64,000 bases of DNA from Isoetes taiwanensis (GCA_021234155.1 JAJEKV010000002.1:37115107-37179106); one strand, 5' to 3'. Numbered from the stretch's first letter, positions 1-11,293 are shown. Made by a program: numbers and translations. Notes: generated from the sequence alone by a model not told the origin.

Positions 1-815
1 CAAACATCCATGGGAACCATTAGGTTTTGGATACCTGGAAATGACCTGCTGAAGCTTATCCATAAATTCCTCATGATCCAGCAGACTAGTGTTCAGCTTG
101 AAATAAGTCTTCTTTTTTTTTAATCATATTCTTGTCAGAGATAATCAGTTGCTGAGGGTAGTGATCAGAAAGAGTATACCCTTCCAGGTTACCAACCCTA
201 TTGCTGTAATTCCAGAGATTTTCTGACAAATAAAACCTGTCATGAAGACAAAGAGTAGAGTCAACTCTTCTATCAGTCCAGCTATAAGAATTGGGTTTTG
301 TCCTGGCCAGCATCAGGTTATGGCTGCTGATGAGATTCCTCCAAGCATTCTTCTCTTGAGCTCCCAAAGGTCTAAAGTTCTTGTTTTTCATAAACTCGTT
401 AGTAACCATATTCAAGTCACCACCTAAAATGCATTCCTCAAAATCCATTTTATCTAAGCTATTTTTAACCAAATTCCAAACACCTACTCTATCACTAGGA
501 TTATTGTAAGCATAAATATTGACTAAGGCTATCTTAGTTTTAAAAAGCTCGCAAAGCATAATTTGCCATCTACCATTTCTATCATTAACCATATAAACCT
601 CCAGATATTTAGGCTGCTACTCCAGATAATTGCAATTCCTGCAGAAGAGTCATTAGCAGGAATAGACCAGAGATCATAACCAGGGGGGAGAGATTTTCCA
701 ATCATAATCTTGTGGTTATCATCATGAAAGATATACAAACCTTCAGTCTGTCCCTTTTTATGCAATTATTGATCCCCTGGAGATTCCAGGTAATGCAATT
801 TATTTTACTATCCAT
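1..815 (-). pseudogene. LINE ORF2, endonuclease part, frameshifted and cut by the window edge
   Basis: This is the start of the second reading frame of a non-LTR retrotransposon. It begins at the ATG at 815-813 with an apurinic-type endonuclease opening (residues INCITWNLQGINN). The frame then shifts near 740 and again near 560. The downstream pieces keep the family motifs: GGDLN near the middle, YSWTDRR, and LSDHYPQ near 130-170, typical of the endonuclease/exonuclease/phosphatase fold that nicks target DNA. The reverse transcriptase should lie to the left, outside the window. The two shifts mean this copy is probably dead unless sequencing errors caused them. Confidence 0.85.
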
Positions 816-817
816 TA
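813..817 (-). promoter_or_regulatory. ORF1 stop / ORF2 start overlap TAATG
   Basis: ORF1 ends in TAA at 817-815 and an ATG opening the endonuclease frame lies at 815-813, so the two overlap by one base. In some non-LTR elements such as insect SART1 a UAAUG overlap drives ORF2 translation by termination and re-initiation. The same use here is inferred. Confidence 0.7.
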
Positions 818-2764
818 ATATCTATACTTCCCTACCACTTGTCCTGCCTGGATAGTGGATTTCCTTGGACTAGCCCTGTTGGGGCCCTGATAGAACTTCT
901 TCCTTCCTCTCCCCTTCTTTTTTTCAATCAGCTTCCATCCCTCTTCCTCCTTGTCTATCATTTCCTCAATCTTCTGATATATCTTGGTATTGTCCTCCCC
1001 CTGGGGGAAGTCGGGAAACTTGGGCATAGACAGGACAATATCTCCAGTGTCAATATTAACAGAAAATTTGATATTTTGGATAGTTACCATCATATCTTCG
1101 TTAATGTTAGTCTTCACCTGATGGGTCTTCTTCTGGGCACTATCGGAATTGAAAGCAGCATCCCTGGTTAAATTTATAGCTTCGTCCAGATCCGGATTTT
1201 GCATTGAGGATTCTTTCATAGTGTTATCTTCATGAGTCTTTTTAGGAATCCACATTTGTTTGATCTCTTCCTGATGCACAGGAGACTTGCCCTTTAAGAT
1301 AGGAGTTAAGACCGGCATTTTAGAGTAAGTAACTTTAAGATCCAGGAAATCATTGGTCCTGACCCTGGTCTTAAGATTCCTGTGCCAATTCGAAAGAATG
1401 GGCTTGGAGATGCACACAGAGGGAAAGTTGGTCTGTGGCAGGCTGATTTCAAGGACCTCGCCTAAACAGTTGGATATGGCCATTAAATGAGCACGAGTCC
1501 AGTAGGCCGGGGGGAGGTTAGGAAAATTAACCCAAGTAGAGGTGCAAATGCTATCCTCCATCCCCGGAATAAAATCAGCAGTCCATCTCATGATATAAAA
1601 GGGGGAGTTAGAGATGTAATCAAGCTTCCTTCTAAGAATAGAATGGACGCATGCTTCATCCCTGCACACCACCTGGAATGTTTTGCTGTCAAGCTTAAGG
1701 ATCGAAAGGATAGGGGTGTGCTGATTCTTCGTAATCCAGATCTTGATTTCATTCTGTGAAGGACATTTAATAGGGAAGTGAAGCAGAATAGCCTTTCTGG
1801 AAAAGGTTTCCGTAGCAGAGGAATCCTGAACCTCAACAAGATCAATGAAATCCCCATTACCCCCCTTAGTATCTTTGGAATTAGAAGACTCGGAAGAATT
1901 GAGAGAAACCCCCTTCAACAAAACATTTTTATAAGAGAGATTAGAATTCGCACCTTTCGCTCTGTCTCCTTTACCCATGATCGGAATTGCATTGCTTATC
2001 TTGTTTTCCCCAATCTTTGTTTTCACAATATTAAGCCCCGAGAGCCTGACATCCTGGCAGTTTTCGCAATCACAAGAGTCAACTTCCACCGGATTAAAGA
2101 ATCCATTACTGTCCTTGATACTGCATTTCTTGGCATTCTTCTTAAGTCTCATTTGGTACACTTCCAAGGATGTCGCAATAACCTTCGGAATTTCCTCATT
2201 TTTTAAGGTTGCCTTGAACTCTCTCCTGTGCCTCTCAATTACATTATCTTCAGCGTCTTCCCACCTTCTGATTAGCTTAATACTTGCATTGGTTGTCTCC
2301 CTCAGTCCGTCCCATCGAATAACCAAATTTTTTACTTTAGCCAACATTTCATCCATGGATTCTCGGAAGATGCTATTCTTTAGGCTACAGCAGTCAGCCT
2401 CTGTATGTCCTTGTTTCACCATTATGAGTTTGTACAGTGCTGTATCCATTTCCTGTGCAAAGCCCAACATATTCCATATCCAATCTCTGTCACTAGCCCT
2501 TCCTTCCCGGTAATCTTTATCAATCATCCCCATCTTTTCTCTGCATGCCGTGATAGCGACCTCTTCTTGAATCCCCATGCAGACCGCAGCAGCTTTCTGT
2601 TGATCCTTGATAATCTCAAGCCCGGTATAGATCTCCTTGAGCACTTTCCATCCCTGATCCCTTCTGTCTTCAAGCCAAAAGATCTGGGTCCATTCTTCAT
2701 CTTCGATACTAGTGTTCAGCCCAGAAGTTCCAGCCCCCCTATTCTTGGTATTCTTGGTATTCAC
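815..2764 (-). CDS. LINE ORF1 protein (DUF4283-like), open, 649 aa
   Basis: This is the first reading frame of the LINE whose endonuclease frame follows at 815. At 649 aa it has no stop or frameshift, unlike ORF2. From roughly residue 310 to 480 it resembles the DUF4283 domain of plant LINE ORF1 and gag-like proteins, with a stretch WVNFPNLPPAYWTRAHLMAI typical of that fold. A small cysteine cluster (CDCENC) precedes it, and the C-terminus is lysine-rich. ORF1 proteins of this kind bind the element RNA and form the particle used for insertion; that role is known for the family, not shown here. The start ATG at 2764 is the first in frame and leaves room for a 5' untranslated region. Confidence 0.8.
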   Translation of the reverse strand: MNTKNTKNRGAGTSGLNTSIEDEEWTQIFWLEDRRDQGWKVLKEIYTGLEIIKDQQKAAAVCMGIQEEVAITACREKMGMIDKDYREGRASDRDWIWNMLGFAQEMDTALYKLIMVKQGHTEADCCSLKNSIFRESMDEMLAKVKNLVIRWDGLRETTNASIKLIRRWEDAEDNVIERHRREFKATLKNEEIPKVIATSLEVYQMRLKKNAKKCSIKDSNGFFNPVEVDSCDCENCQDVRLSGLNIVKTKIGENKISNAIPIMGKGDRAKGANSNLSYKNVLLKGVSLNSSESSNSKDTKGGNGDFIDLVEVQDSSATETFSRKAILLHFPIKCPSQNEIKIWITKNQHTPILSILKLDSKTFQVVCRDEACVHSILRRKLDYISNSPFYIMRWTADFIPGMEDSICTSTWVNFPNLPPAYWTRAHLMAISNCLGEVLEISLPQTNFPSVCISKPILSNWHRNLKTRVRTNDFLDLKVTYSKMPVLTPILKGKSPVHQEEIKQMWIPKKTHEDNTMKESSMQNPDLDEAINLTRDAAFNSDSAQKKTHQVKTNINEDMMVTIQNIKFSVNIDTGDIVLSMPKFPDFPQGEDNTKIYQKIEEMIDKEEEGWKLIEKKKGRGRKKFYQGPNRASPRKSTIQAGQVVGKYRY

Positions 2765-3484
2765 CTAGGATTACTGAGACAGAAAGAGGCTGAGCGGAGG
2801 GAGCCGGAGTGACCAAACAGTTACGCAGAGAATGGAAATGTCGCTCCTCTCCCTGGCTTAAGAGAATAACTGAAGCTCCCTTCCCAAGAAAAGATAAATT
2901 GGGAGAAGATAGACCGTACACTGCTGCAGAAAGCAATCTAAAGACTCTAATTACCCCACCCCTGCAGGGGACCTCGACTGGCACAAAAACCTATGAACGT
3001 CAAAAAGAAACCTAGTTGGCAGCAAGAAATCTCCAAACTACAACTTCAATTTCGCTAATGAATTGGGCCGGCTGCAAATCAAAGAACGTTGCCCAATAGT
3101 AAACTGGCTCCGCACCAAAATCGATGGGAGCACTCATTGTGAACAAGTTTCTTTCAAATCTTCCCCCAAGAAATGGCTGCGAGTTATGGGCTGCAATTCT
3201 CAGAGATCCTGGCCTATCAAAGCAAAGAATACACAGATAGAAGAAATTGAATCCTATTCTGTAAAAACCAACTCTAGAATTAGAGACTTCAGTTAATCTA
3301 ATGAGGTTGCCCACTAAATCAATGGAACCCTGAACTTCTTCAGGGACCTGAGTGATCCCCAGACCCTGGAGAACAGCTACAAGCAAAGCCTCATCCATCG
3401 GGCCTGGGGAGTCCTCCCAGGAGCGGGTTGGTGTATGTTCTTGAGCGCCTAACGTTCATTCCGCCTCAATAATTACTAATTGTC
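2765..3484. other. LINE 5' leader candidate and unassigned sequence
   Basis: The first part, up to about 3010, is probably the 5' untranslated region of the LINE. A minus-strand open frame at 3012-3398 (128 aa) has no motif I recognise and no sign of being a gene. I could not find the LINE 5' end or a target site duplication. Confidence 0.4.
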
Positions 3485-5262
3485 ATGAACACCCCCAAGG
3501 ACAAGATAGTCATTGTAAGGGCCTGTAATGTATCAATAACTTGTCCTGGGCTTGCCGCCATGCATAGGATTCCATATTGGGCCCCTTCTTATGACTCTCC
3601 AACGCGTCGTGAAGCTCTTCATCTGCCCATCTTCCACTCAAGTTTTGGTATTCGGTTACCTCGATAACGAAAAGCTTGTAGTCCGAGCTATTAGAATCGT
3701 ACATTTTTGCAACCTTCTTCAACGAACCCATAACTTCCTTATCGATATGTTGGTCCATATCATGGTTGTGCGGGCCTAAGGCATGTGTGGCGCCATGAAG
3801 GTCATTGTACAACTTCTTCCATCGTACAATGAAGTCCCTGAGCAGTATTGTGCGCTTGGCATTGTCAAGAGGCGCATTGGGTCCGTCACGTTCTAGGAAT
3901 GATTGAATTGAGTGCCAACACCTCAGACCTTACTAGTGCTTTCCTTCGAAGAATCAAGGGTTTTGATTGCATGACAAACAGGTTGCATGCACCTCACAAC
4001 ATTCTTTACGCCTTTCCAAAATGTCTCCCGTCCAAGCATTTCTCGGTGTTTAGAGGCATTTTTGCCCTTTTGCCTCCTCTTCCATTCAAAGAAGTCTGTA
4101 CGATTGAAGGTCGAGATAATGGGTCACAACATCTAAGCACTCTTTCAAGACAAATGTAATTGGAACTAAATCGGATCTGGCCAGAATTCATGAGTGCTAG
4201 GGCCTTTTGACGCAATGACTTGTATATGGCATAAATTCCCAGCTTCTTTGTGATGAACTTCACAAACCGACACGCTTTTTGAATGGAATCTTTGAACAAA
4301 ATGTGCTGTGAGAACCAATCCTTGAGCAACAAGTTTAGGCAATGGCATTGGCAGCTGGTGGCGTGCAATCCTGGAAATTCGGACTCCAACAAATTCACCC
4401 TCTAACTTACAATTAGATGCATTATCCATTACAACCTGAATTATTCTCTTCGGTCCAAACTCTCTATCATAGCCTTTGTTTTCTGAAAAATCCAATCTTC
4501 TGTCACTTGATCAGTTTTAGTTTCCATGGTCTTCAAAAATACTTCGCCCCCTGGATATACGATCATGAAGTTTATAAGGTGGTTCTTGTTTACATTGCTC
4601 CAACCATCAGTCACTAGTGAAGCCGGCCTGGCTTCAGTAATACGACACAACTTCATCTCCGCACTCTCGACCATTTTCCCGTGTATTTCATCGACCATTT
4701 TGTTATTGGCATGCTTGTATGAAGGCAACCTGAAAGCCGACCCCGCTTTGACAACTTCTTGGAAGGCTTCTTTCATTGCTTTGTGTTCCAAGCATGTGGA
4801 GACAATCCGGCATATAAAAATGCATCTACAACCTTCAATTGTGTCTTCTTCAGTTGCTCTGATGTTAAACACTGGTCAACCCTCTGTTGCTTAGTCTGTT
4901 TTCACTATTTTAATTGTCTTTACCATTTTTTTTCGCCCGTGCTTAGACCTATTGACCCTAGTCCACCCTCTGATTGGTACATTGGCACTGCAGGAGGGGT
5001 GGTGTAATTGATCTCTTCTGCTTGGCATGGTCCTTGACTATCCTTTGGCTGTGTTTTTCTGCTAATTATCTTTTTTCGAGACAACGCTTCAATTGCATCT
5101 TGTCGTAGGTCGGCAGATGCAGTACATGTTTGCACCCCAATTTTAGAGTCCCGTAATATAAGCTCGAATTCTTGTTGCAGATCCATTTATTGACGTGTAC
5201 CCATAAAACATATATTGCCACTCATTCTGACCAAACTCCTTCACAAATCCCCACTCTGGACC
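3485..5262 (-). pseudogene. hAT transposase with DUF659 domain, decayed
   Basis: Read on the minus strand, the pieces follow the order of a plant hAT transposase of the DUF659 type. A BED-finger remnant lies at 5143-5262, then a linker at 4920-5186. Next is a DUF659 segment at 4441-4872 with SLVTDGWSNVNKNHLINFMI. A DNase-like stretch QVVMDNASNCK follows near 4430, then CQCHCLNLLLKDW near 4330, and a C-terminal part at 3510-3812. At least four frameshifts and in-frame stops separate them, so no active transposase can be made. I saw no clear C-terminal dimerisation block and no terminal inverted repeats, so the element limits are open. Confidence 0.8.
5143..5262 (-). other. BED zinc finger remnant of the hAT transposase
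   Basis: The frame from 5262 reads WGFVKEFGQNEWQYMFYGY, then NGSATRIRAYITGL and a stop. It matches the usual BED layout (tryptophan-rich start, C-x2-C, NG-ATR--HL-G). The two cysteines are now tyrosines (TAT) and the histidine is a tyrosine (TAT). Each can be explained by one C-to-T change on one strand or the other. A +1 shift follows at once and leads into the linker frame. Confidence 0.65.
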
Positions 5263-5724
5263 TCTTCTTCGACGACCAATTCGACACACACTTTTTCCAC
5301 GTGTTACTGCAACCTCCGTGGCCCTTCCATGACCACACGTAGATCCCGCACCCCTAGATGATGATGCATGACCACCGGCACTGCCTGATGTAGATACATG
5401 ACCAGCTGCTCCTGTTGCTATCTAAAATTACTGTCTCTGCTCTGCTATTTTAAAGACTTCTTAATCGTCTGAACTAAAGGCCGACGTGTATATATGCGAA
5501 GCAGCAAGCTCACTACGCATATGTTACATCGACGTTTCATTCGAGCATAAGGAGAGGACAAGAACCTCTAGGTCTCTAAGGAACAGAGTAGGAACCCAAG
5601 GCCAAAAAACTCTGGGAAGGAGTAATTTCACTTCACATATTCTGGCGTCAGGTAAAGGCTGACCGTTTTTCAAGGAGTACATTGACTCAACCTGGTAGTC
5701 AATGTTCGAGGTGAATTTTAAGAA
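5263..5724. other. No gene seen
   Basis: The part nearest the hAT remnant may encode its low-complexity glycine/serine N-terminus on the minus strand. The rest shows no coding signal, repeat or hairpin that I can support. Confidence 0.4.
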
Positions 5725-6310
5725 TAGAATAGAATAGTTTTTTTATCGTCCACAGAAGGAGCGCAGCAAACTTATTACTGTCCGGGTTAAAAAACCCCCG
5801 CCCCGAAGGATTTTCAAGGGAAAAACCATGGCAGTAATAAGAATGCTGTCAAACTGTACAAGTATACATCATCATGAAATAAATGTGTATGTACATGTCA
5901 AGTGCATGCCCGAGGACATAGCTGATCTCGCATGTCCATGACCTCCTGAATGTATGATCCTAGCATCCGTACGGATGCCGTGCTCAATGTCACATGTAGC
6001 GGCTGGCCAGGCCTGACCAACTCAGCATAGCGCGTCCGGATTTGATCATATGCTGGGCAACTTTGAAGGGTACGCGATTCATCCTCAATGACTCCCATTT
6101 GGCAGTACTGACAGAGCCTGTCCTGACGTGGCTCACCAATCCATCTGCCTGTCTCAATTCGAAGATGATGTGCCCCTGTGCGAATGGAGGCAATGAGTCT
6201 GCGTCTTTTCATGGGCAAGTGGGTGCGCAGGTAGCATTGTGGGCCTCGTTCTAATGTGGGATTTATGTGGCGCTGGTAGTGTGCTGTCTTGACCTGTTCA
6301 AGGCCAAACA
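5725..6310 (-). mobile_element. 5'-truncated LINE, 3' end with AGAAT-type tail
   Basis: On the minus strand this encodes the C-terminus of a LINE ORF2 (about 6300 to 5898). It has a cysteine cluster CQYC and ends MLGSYIQEVMDMRDQLCPRA. The same end, with related residues, occurs at 58288-58470 (minus) and near 47200 (plus). The non-coding 3' part includes a hairpin-like run of Cs and Gs near 5790-5830. It finishes with a short ATTCT-type microsatellite (read as AGAATAGAAT on the plus strand at 5720-5737), which acts as the element tail. The 5' part is missing. Confidence 0.8.
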
Positions 6311-6405
6311 CGTTTTTGTTATATACAATAATACACCTGCTCAAGACAGAGCAAACAGTGGCGCAAAAACTTTTTTCCCTTAATAAAATGCCATAAATCG
6401 CCTTG

Positions 6406-6626
6406 TAATTTTTCGGGTAAGCGAAACAACTATTTCGCTTACGCGAAAATATTTTCACGTAAGCGAAACTGAAGTTTCCCTTACGCGACGTTTAAAAATT
6501 TTCGCTTACGGGAAAACGTTTTCATGTAAGAAGTTTCGCTTATGTGACACTTTCTGCACTTCAGTTTCGCTTACGCGAAAATGTTTTCGCCTAAGCAAAA
6601 CAGTTATTTCACTTACGCGAAAATTT
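6406..6626. repeat. Foldback hairpin element rich in TTTCGCTTACGCGAAA
   Basis: The left arm at about 6408-6475 and right arm at about 6557-6624 are near-perfect reverse complements over almost 70 bases. Each arm is itself built from smaller palindromes of the form TTTCGCTTACGCGAAA. The spacer between them holds more copies of the same palindrome. This looks like a MITE or foldback element. No coding frame and no sure target site duplication were found. Confidence 0.75.
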
Positions 6627-6748
6627 CTTGGTGTCGGAAATATTTTTTGACGTATATTTGACGTATTATACTTCAAATATGTGCCGTATCTTTCGAATAA
6701 CATGTATTGTGTATAAAATGTATACAATATTGAACCTATCCCTGACCC

Positions 6749-7737
6749 TATGGGACTACTCTGGATTACATCTCCCCGGTCCGATGAGGCAGGTTAGGGA
6801 GGCGTCCCCTCCCCGGGCACTATAGACCCCTGGGTGTGCTAGAGGACAGAGGCCATATTAGCAGTCCCCGCATCTGTACCCGACTTACTCCCCTAAATCT
6901 AAAGGCCAGGTACTGCGCCCGTTCGAACCCAGGACATCCCTATAGGCACGTATCCTGCGACCTAGGGAGTGACAGACCTATACCCGGCCCCTTCAGTGAT
7001 CGTCTATAAGCCTAGCACACTATAAGAATCTTGTAGCCATGCTAGGAAAGATCCCACCCCTGTTTCACCATCATAACCGTTATCTAGTGCTGAATCACAC
7101 CATAGCATCCACAACTAGGTGGGCTCTTGTACACAGGCCGCATTTACTGGGTCTTAAGGGTTCTAGCTAGAGATATATCTACTTCTAGGAAGCTTTCAAA
7201 TCTCTACCCAAGCTTAATCCCAAACACACTGGAGGAACAGAAAGAGAGAACATAAACATAAGTAAAGCAACCATCCTCATCTTATCAGTACATAACAGAG
7301 AAATTAATTATTCATCTAATCATACAAGGGTTAGGTGAAGCACAAATTATCTAGAGACTAACCGGTCTCTTGGCTAGAAGCATTGACAGGGTTTCCATTC
7401 TTCTGGTCTGGTTGCAGTGGCTGATGGCTCCTCCTTCCTCCAACTCGTCCCAAATTAATTTGGGCCAGAATTGGGGCTAAGGACCCAATTTCGACCCTAT
7501 TCTTAGCAAGTTTTCCTTGGCCAATTGATTTGGGCCAAGTGGCACTCCCTAATTAGCTGACTTTTACTAATTAATAGCTTAATTATGTCATTTAACTTAT
7601 AACAATTTAGCATAGCTAATAAAAGCCTTTCTAGGTTAACCCAAGTTATCCCCTAATGACCCATAAGGGTCTATTTATATCCTGGTGACGTGTCATGATA
7701 TGTATACGTATACCACATAAATATATGGAACGTCACA
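6749..7737 (-). repeat. 3' LTR of the decayed chromovirus
   Basis: On the minus strand the LTR starts TGTGACGTTCC at 7737, directly after a purine tract. The segment 7183-7737 is repeated in the same orientation at 22183-22748. The segment 6749-7173 is repeated in the opposite orientation at 11294-11705. Both repeats break at about 7175, which may mean that the two partner copies are truncated at the same place or that two units abut here. I could not see the far end (CA) of the LTR. Confidence 0.6.
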
Positions 7738-7760
7738 TTCTCCTCCCCCCTCCCCCTCGG
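7738..7760 (-). promoter_or_regulatory. Polypurine tract of the chromovirus
   Basis: The minus strand reads as a run of G and A ending just before the TGTGACG start of the LTR. This is the site where plus-strand DNA synthesis starts in LTR retrotransposons, and it fixes the LTR border at 7737. Confidence 0.7.
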
Positions 7761-8286
7761 AGATAATGTTATTCCAGCATTAGGATTAGGTAAGAAAAAG
7801 CAATAAAGTTATAGAAGGTAAATTTACTTGTTGAAGTCATACAGGATTACATAAAGTTGTTCTAGGACCAGAGTCCCTTGACAATAGACAATAAACACCA
7901 TATCACAAAATTACATAGGAGCACACATACAAAGCAACACTTAAATAATAAGAGATTGCCCCAGACTGAGGCCTGGACTCTTCTGCAGTATGTCAATACG
8001 CGCCACTGGCCTATAAAATTACAGTACATCAATACCTATAAAATAATTAAAAAAACGTAGTTGAAGGGACCACCCCCTTAAAGAAAAAGAAATAGGAATG
8101 AAGGAAATCCTATCATGCCTAAAGCTTGCATTTCATCTCGGCGTAACCATTATAGCCATAGATGAACGCGTCCTATCATGAATGCCTATATGCCCATTTT
8201 CTCATCTAGGATGCATCCAGCCCAATCCCTTATATGGTCCCTGTCAGATCGAACACTCACATGACCCCTGTCGGATCCATAATGCA
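7761..8286. other. 3' untranslated part of the chromovirus
   Basis: Lies between the chromodomain and the polypurine tract. Open frames here are short and look like chance. Confidence 0.4.
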
Positions 8287-10500
8287 TTACTTACCATTAG
8301 AGTTGGAGTGGATCGAATTATGAATGGTTCGGCCATGGCACTGTCGCATAAAGTTTGGGCAAGCTTTGTCCAAATCCGCTTTAAAAACCCATATTGCATC
8401 TTCCGTGGGTAAGTGTTTCCACTTAATCAAATACTGCAATATTTGAGTCCTGCGGGTCTGCTTATATGCATGATCAAAGAGAGCCTCAGACACAATCTCT
8501 AATTAATCTTCTGACATCTCCATAAGTGTCAGCGTATCAAGGATTTCTTCCAGATCGGGCGTGTGCTTCTTAAGAAGGCTCACGTGAAAGACTTTGTGCA
8601 CCTTCAAATGTGCGGGTAGATTTAACCGGTAGGCTTGGGAGCCTGTAGGCAAGGCTCTTTTGCCGGGTTTTGGCGGCTAACAAATAGCCTCGAACTTCTT
8701 TGACTAAGGCTGGCATATCTGTAAGTAACTGCTGAGAGACTTCCACCTTGGAAACTAGATTATGCCACGTGACTCTAGAGTAAGGCATTGATAGCCATAG
8801 TTGATCATAAAAGGAAACATCCTTGAAGACTCATGTTTAGTACTGTTATATGCAAACTCCAGCAAATGGATATAATCTACCCATTGGCATTGCTTGTTCC
8901 AGACATAGTTACATAGCATATCTTCTATTATGCAATTGGTACGCTCAGTTTGGCCATCTATCTCGGGTGGTAAGTTGTGCTCATGGCAAGCTTAGTTTGA
9001 ATAGTGATAAAGAATTCCAAAATGCACTAACAAACTTAGGATCTCAGTCCGATATTATGGTACCGGGCATCCCATGGAGACGGAGTATCTCCTTCTAAAC
9101 AAGAAGGCGGTGTCTGTGGTTCGACATGGCAAGAAATGTGCCATTTTGGAAAGTTTTTCGACCACAACCATTAGAGCATCAAAGCCCCTCAAAGTGCGCA
9201 GAAGCCCCACGTTGAAATCCATGGTAATAACTTCCCACTTTGCATTAGGAACATCTAAGGGCTGCAATTCGCCTGGAATGCGCAATTGTTCCACCTTTAT
9301 TTGTTAACATATCTAACATTGCTTAATGTATCGGGCAATGTGTTTCTTCATCCCTGGCCAAAAATAGCTGGAATTCATAAATCATGCATGCCCCGCTATA
9401 GGACTGTTATGTGTCTCGTGGAGAATGAGCTTGCGAACTCTGATGTCTCGGGGACACAGGAAAGCTTCCCTCTCTTTATCTGTTCTAGCTTCCTTAGATA
9501 GACTTTGCCATATTTCTTGAAATTCAGGATCTATAGGTAGAGTCCGCTCTATCTGCTTACCAAACGCACTGATGAGAGTGAAAATCGCATTACAATGCAT
9601 TCAAGTGATCAATGGATGCTAGAAAGAGCATTAGCAACAAAATTATGCTTGTTTGGCTTATAGACTACTTCAAAGTCAAATACTCTTCCAAAAATTTCAT
9701 CCATCGCCGCTGTCTAAGATTGAGGTGGGGTTACATGAAAATATATTGGAGACTTTGGTGATTCGTATCCATTTGGAATCGTCTCCCAAGCAAGTAATAT
9801 CTCCATATACGCAAGGCACGCACAACCGCAAGTAATTCCTAGTCATGGGTGCAGTATCGCTATTCCGCATCATTCATCTTTCTAGAATCATACGCGATTA
9901 TCCTACCTTCTTGCATTAATACTCCGCCTGTAGCGATCTATTTGGCGTCTGTGGCAATCCATTTATCCTTCTGGGGATCTAGCAAAGTAAGAACTAGAGC
10001 GGTCGTCAAGGCATCCTTCAATGACTAAAATCAGGCCTGGACTTTCCTTTTTCAATGTGCCAACCAATTTCTAACTTTCTCATGTTTTGTAAAGTCTGTA
10101 AGAGGCGCCATAACAAATTTGCAGTAATAGCCCGCCAACCCTAGAAAACTGCGAACCTCCGCCACATTCATTAGAACTGGCCAATCTTTTACTGCCTCAA
10201 TCTTGGCTGAATCTGTTGCTATCCCTTCAGCAGATACAATGTATACCAAATAATCGACCTTGGTGGTCGCAAACTTACATTTATAAAACCTGGCATAAAA
10301 TTGATGGCGTCTCAATTTCTGCAGGGCCAACCGAAGATGACGCTCATGGTCTTCCAAGATTTTGTTGTAAATGAGGATATCATCGAAGGAAATGATGACA
10401 AAGACATCGAGATATTCGCGGAAGACATCATTCATCAAGCTCATGAATGTAGCAGGGGCATTAGTTAGACCAAACGGCATGACTATGTCTCCTCATTCTC
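8287..10500 (-). pseudogene. Ty3/gypsy chromovirus pol, decayed and 5'-truncated
   Basis: Read from high to low coordinates, the domains follow the gypsy order. Reverse transcriptase lies at 10480-10052 with MPFGLTNAPATF, the active-site block SFDDILIY, and FLGLAGYYCKF. The RNase H end near 9720-9610 has VVYKPNKHNFVANALSS. An integrase zinc-binding stretch at 9600-9380 contains LHETHNSPIAGHA. The integrase core at 9294-9055 has ITMDFNVGL and VVVEKLSKMAHFLPC. The C-terminal part at 8788-8520 ends HVSLLKKHTPDLEEIL. A chromodomain at 8493-8287 has TQILQYLIKWKHLPTEDAIW. Frameshifts and stops separate most blocks. The upstream RT part, protease and gag are missing, cut near 10500. The chromodomain places it among chromoviruses, whose integrase tail targets heterochromatin. 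Confidence 0.88.
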
Positions 10501-10671
10501 GATAACTATGTCTCCTCATTATTCTAAGGGAATATCCACCATGTTAATATTGAGGTCGTGAGGTCCCATAGCAACAAAAGCTTCGTCAAGTGGTTGTGAT
10601 GGTGCCTCTTGCAATATAAGATGCCGCAAGTGCAAGAGGGCATCAACTGGCTCAATAGTCTCCTGATGCAT
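10501..10671 (-). other. Possible upstream chromovirus coding remnant
   Basis: The minus strand gives a short readable stretch containing PHDLNINMVDIPL, which could be polyprotein sequence out of phase with the RT. There is also a small direct repeat, ATGTCTCCTCATT, at about 10484 and 10508. I assign no function. Confidence 0.3.
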
Positions 10672-11213
10672 TAGGGATTTTTTGAGATCATAAAAGGGCC
10701 TTCTAAGAACTACTAAGCTATATGAACTACCAATCAGAAAATAGAACTGGTAATCCAGTCAGCAAAACAGTTATAACTAACTCCCTGGATCACATTTTCT
10801 AGCATAAGTGTTGATAGAAAAGTCCAAATGAGCTCTTGTTTGGTGCAATAGATAGTTCTCATTGAGATCTTTCCAATCTTAGATGGTTTGCATATCTTTT
10901 AACCCCGTAAGATAGTAAAAAATGGTAAAAACTATATTCTTTGGAGTTTTAACAATCATAAGTGGTTAAAATATGTGCAAAACGTCTAAGGTTGGAAAGA
11001 ACTCAACGAGATCTATCTATTGCACTAAACGAAAGCTCATTTGGACTTTTCTATCAACAGTTATGCTAGAAAATGTGATCCAGTAAGTTAGTTATAACAG
11101 TTTTGTTGACTGGACCCGTCAGGCTCTGATTTCTGATTGGTAGTTCATTTATTTTCATTTGGCTTAGTTGGCATGCTTTGAAGGCCCTTTTTTAATCTCA
11201 AAAAACCCCTAAT
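10672..11213. repeat. Large foldback element, arms about 220-240 bases
   Basis: The left arm (about 10672-10893) starts CATTAGGGATTTTTTGAGAT. The right arm (about 10974-11213) is its reverse complement with scattered mismatches, ending TCTCAAAAAACCCCTAATG. The loop is about 80 bases. It has no coding frame. A transcript across it would form one long hairpin, a shape that can feed small-RNA production. It may be a MITE of the Mutator or hAT kind, but no sure target site duplication is visible. Confidence 0.8.
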
Positions 11214-11293
11214 GGAAACTGGAGCAGTTGTTGTACCTCTGAAGGGAGCTTAGCCGGGCCGAAGTCGATGAAATCATCCATGCAATATTCCAT

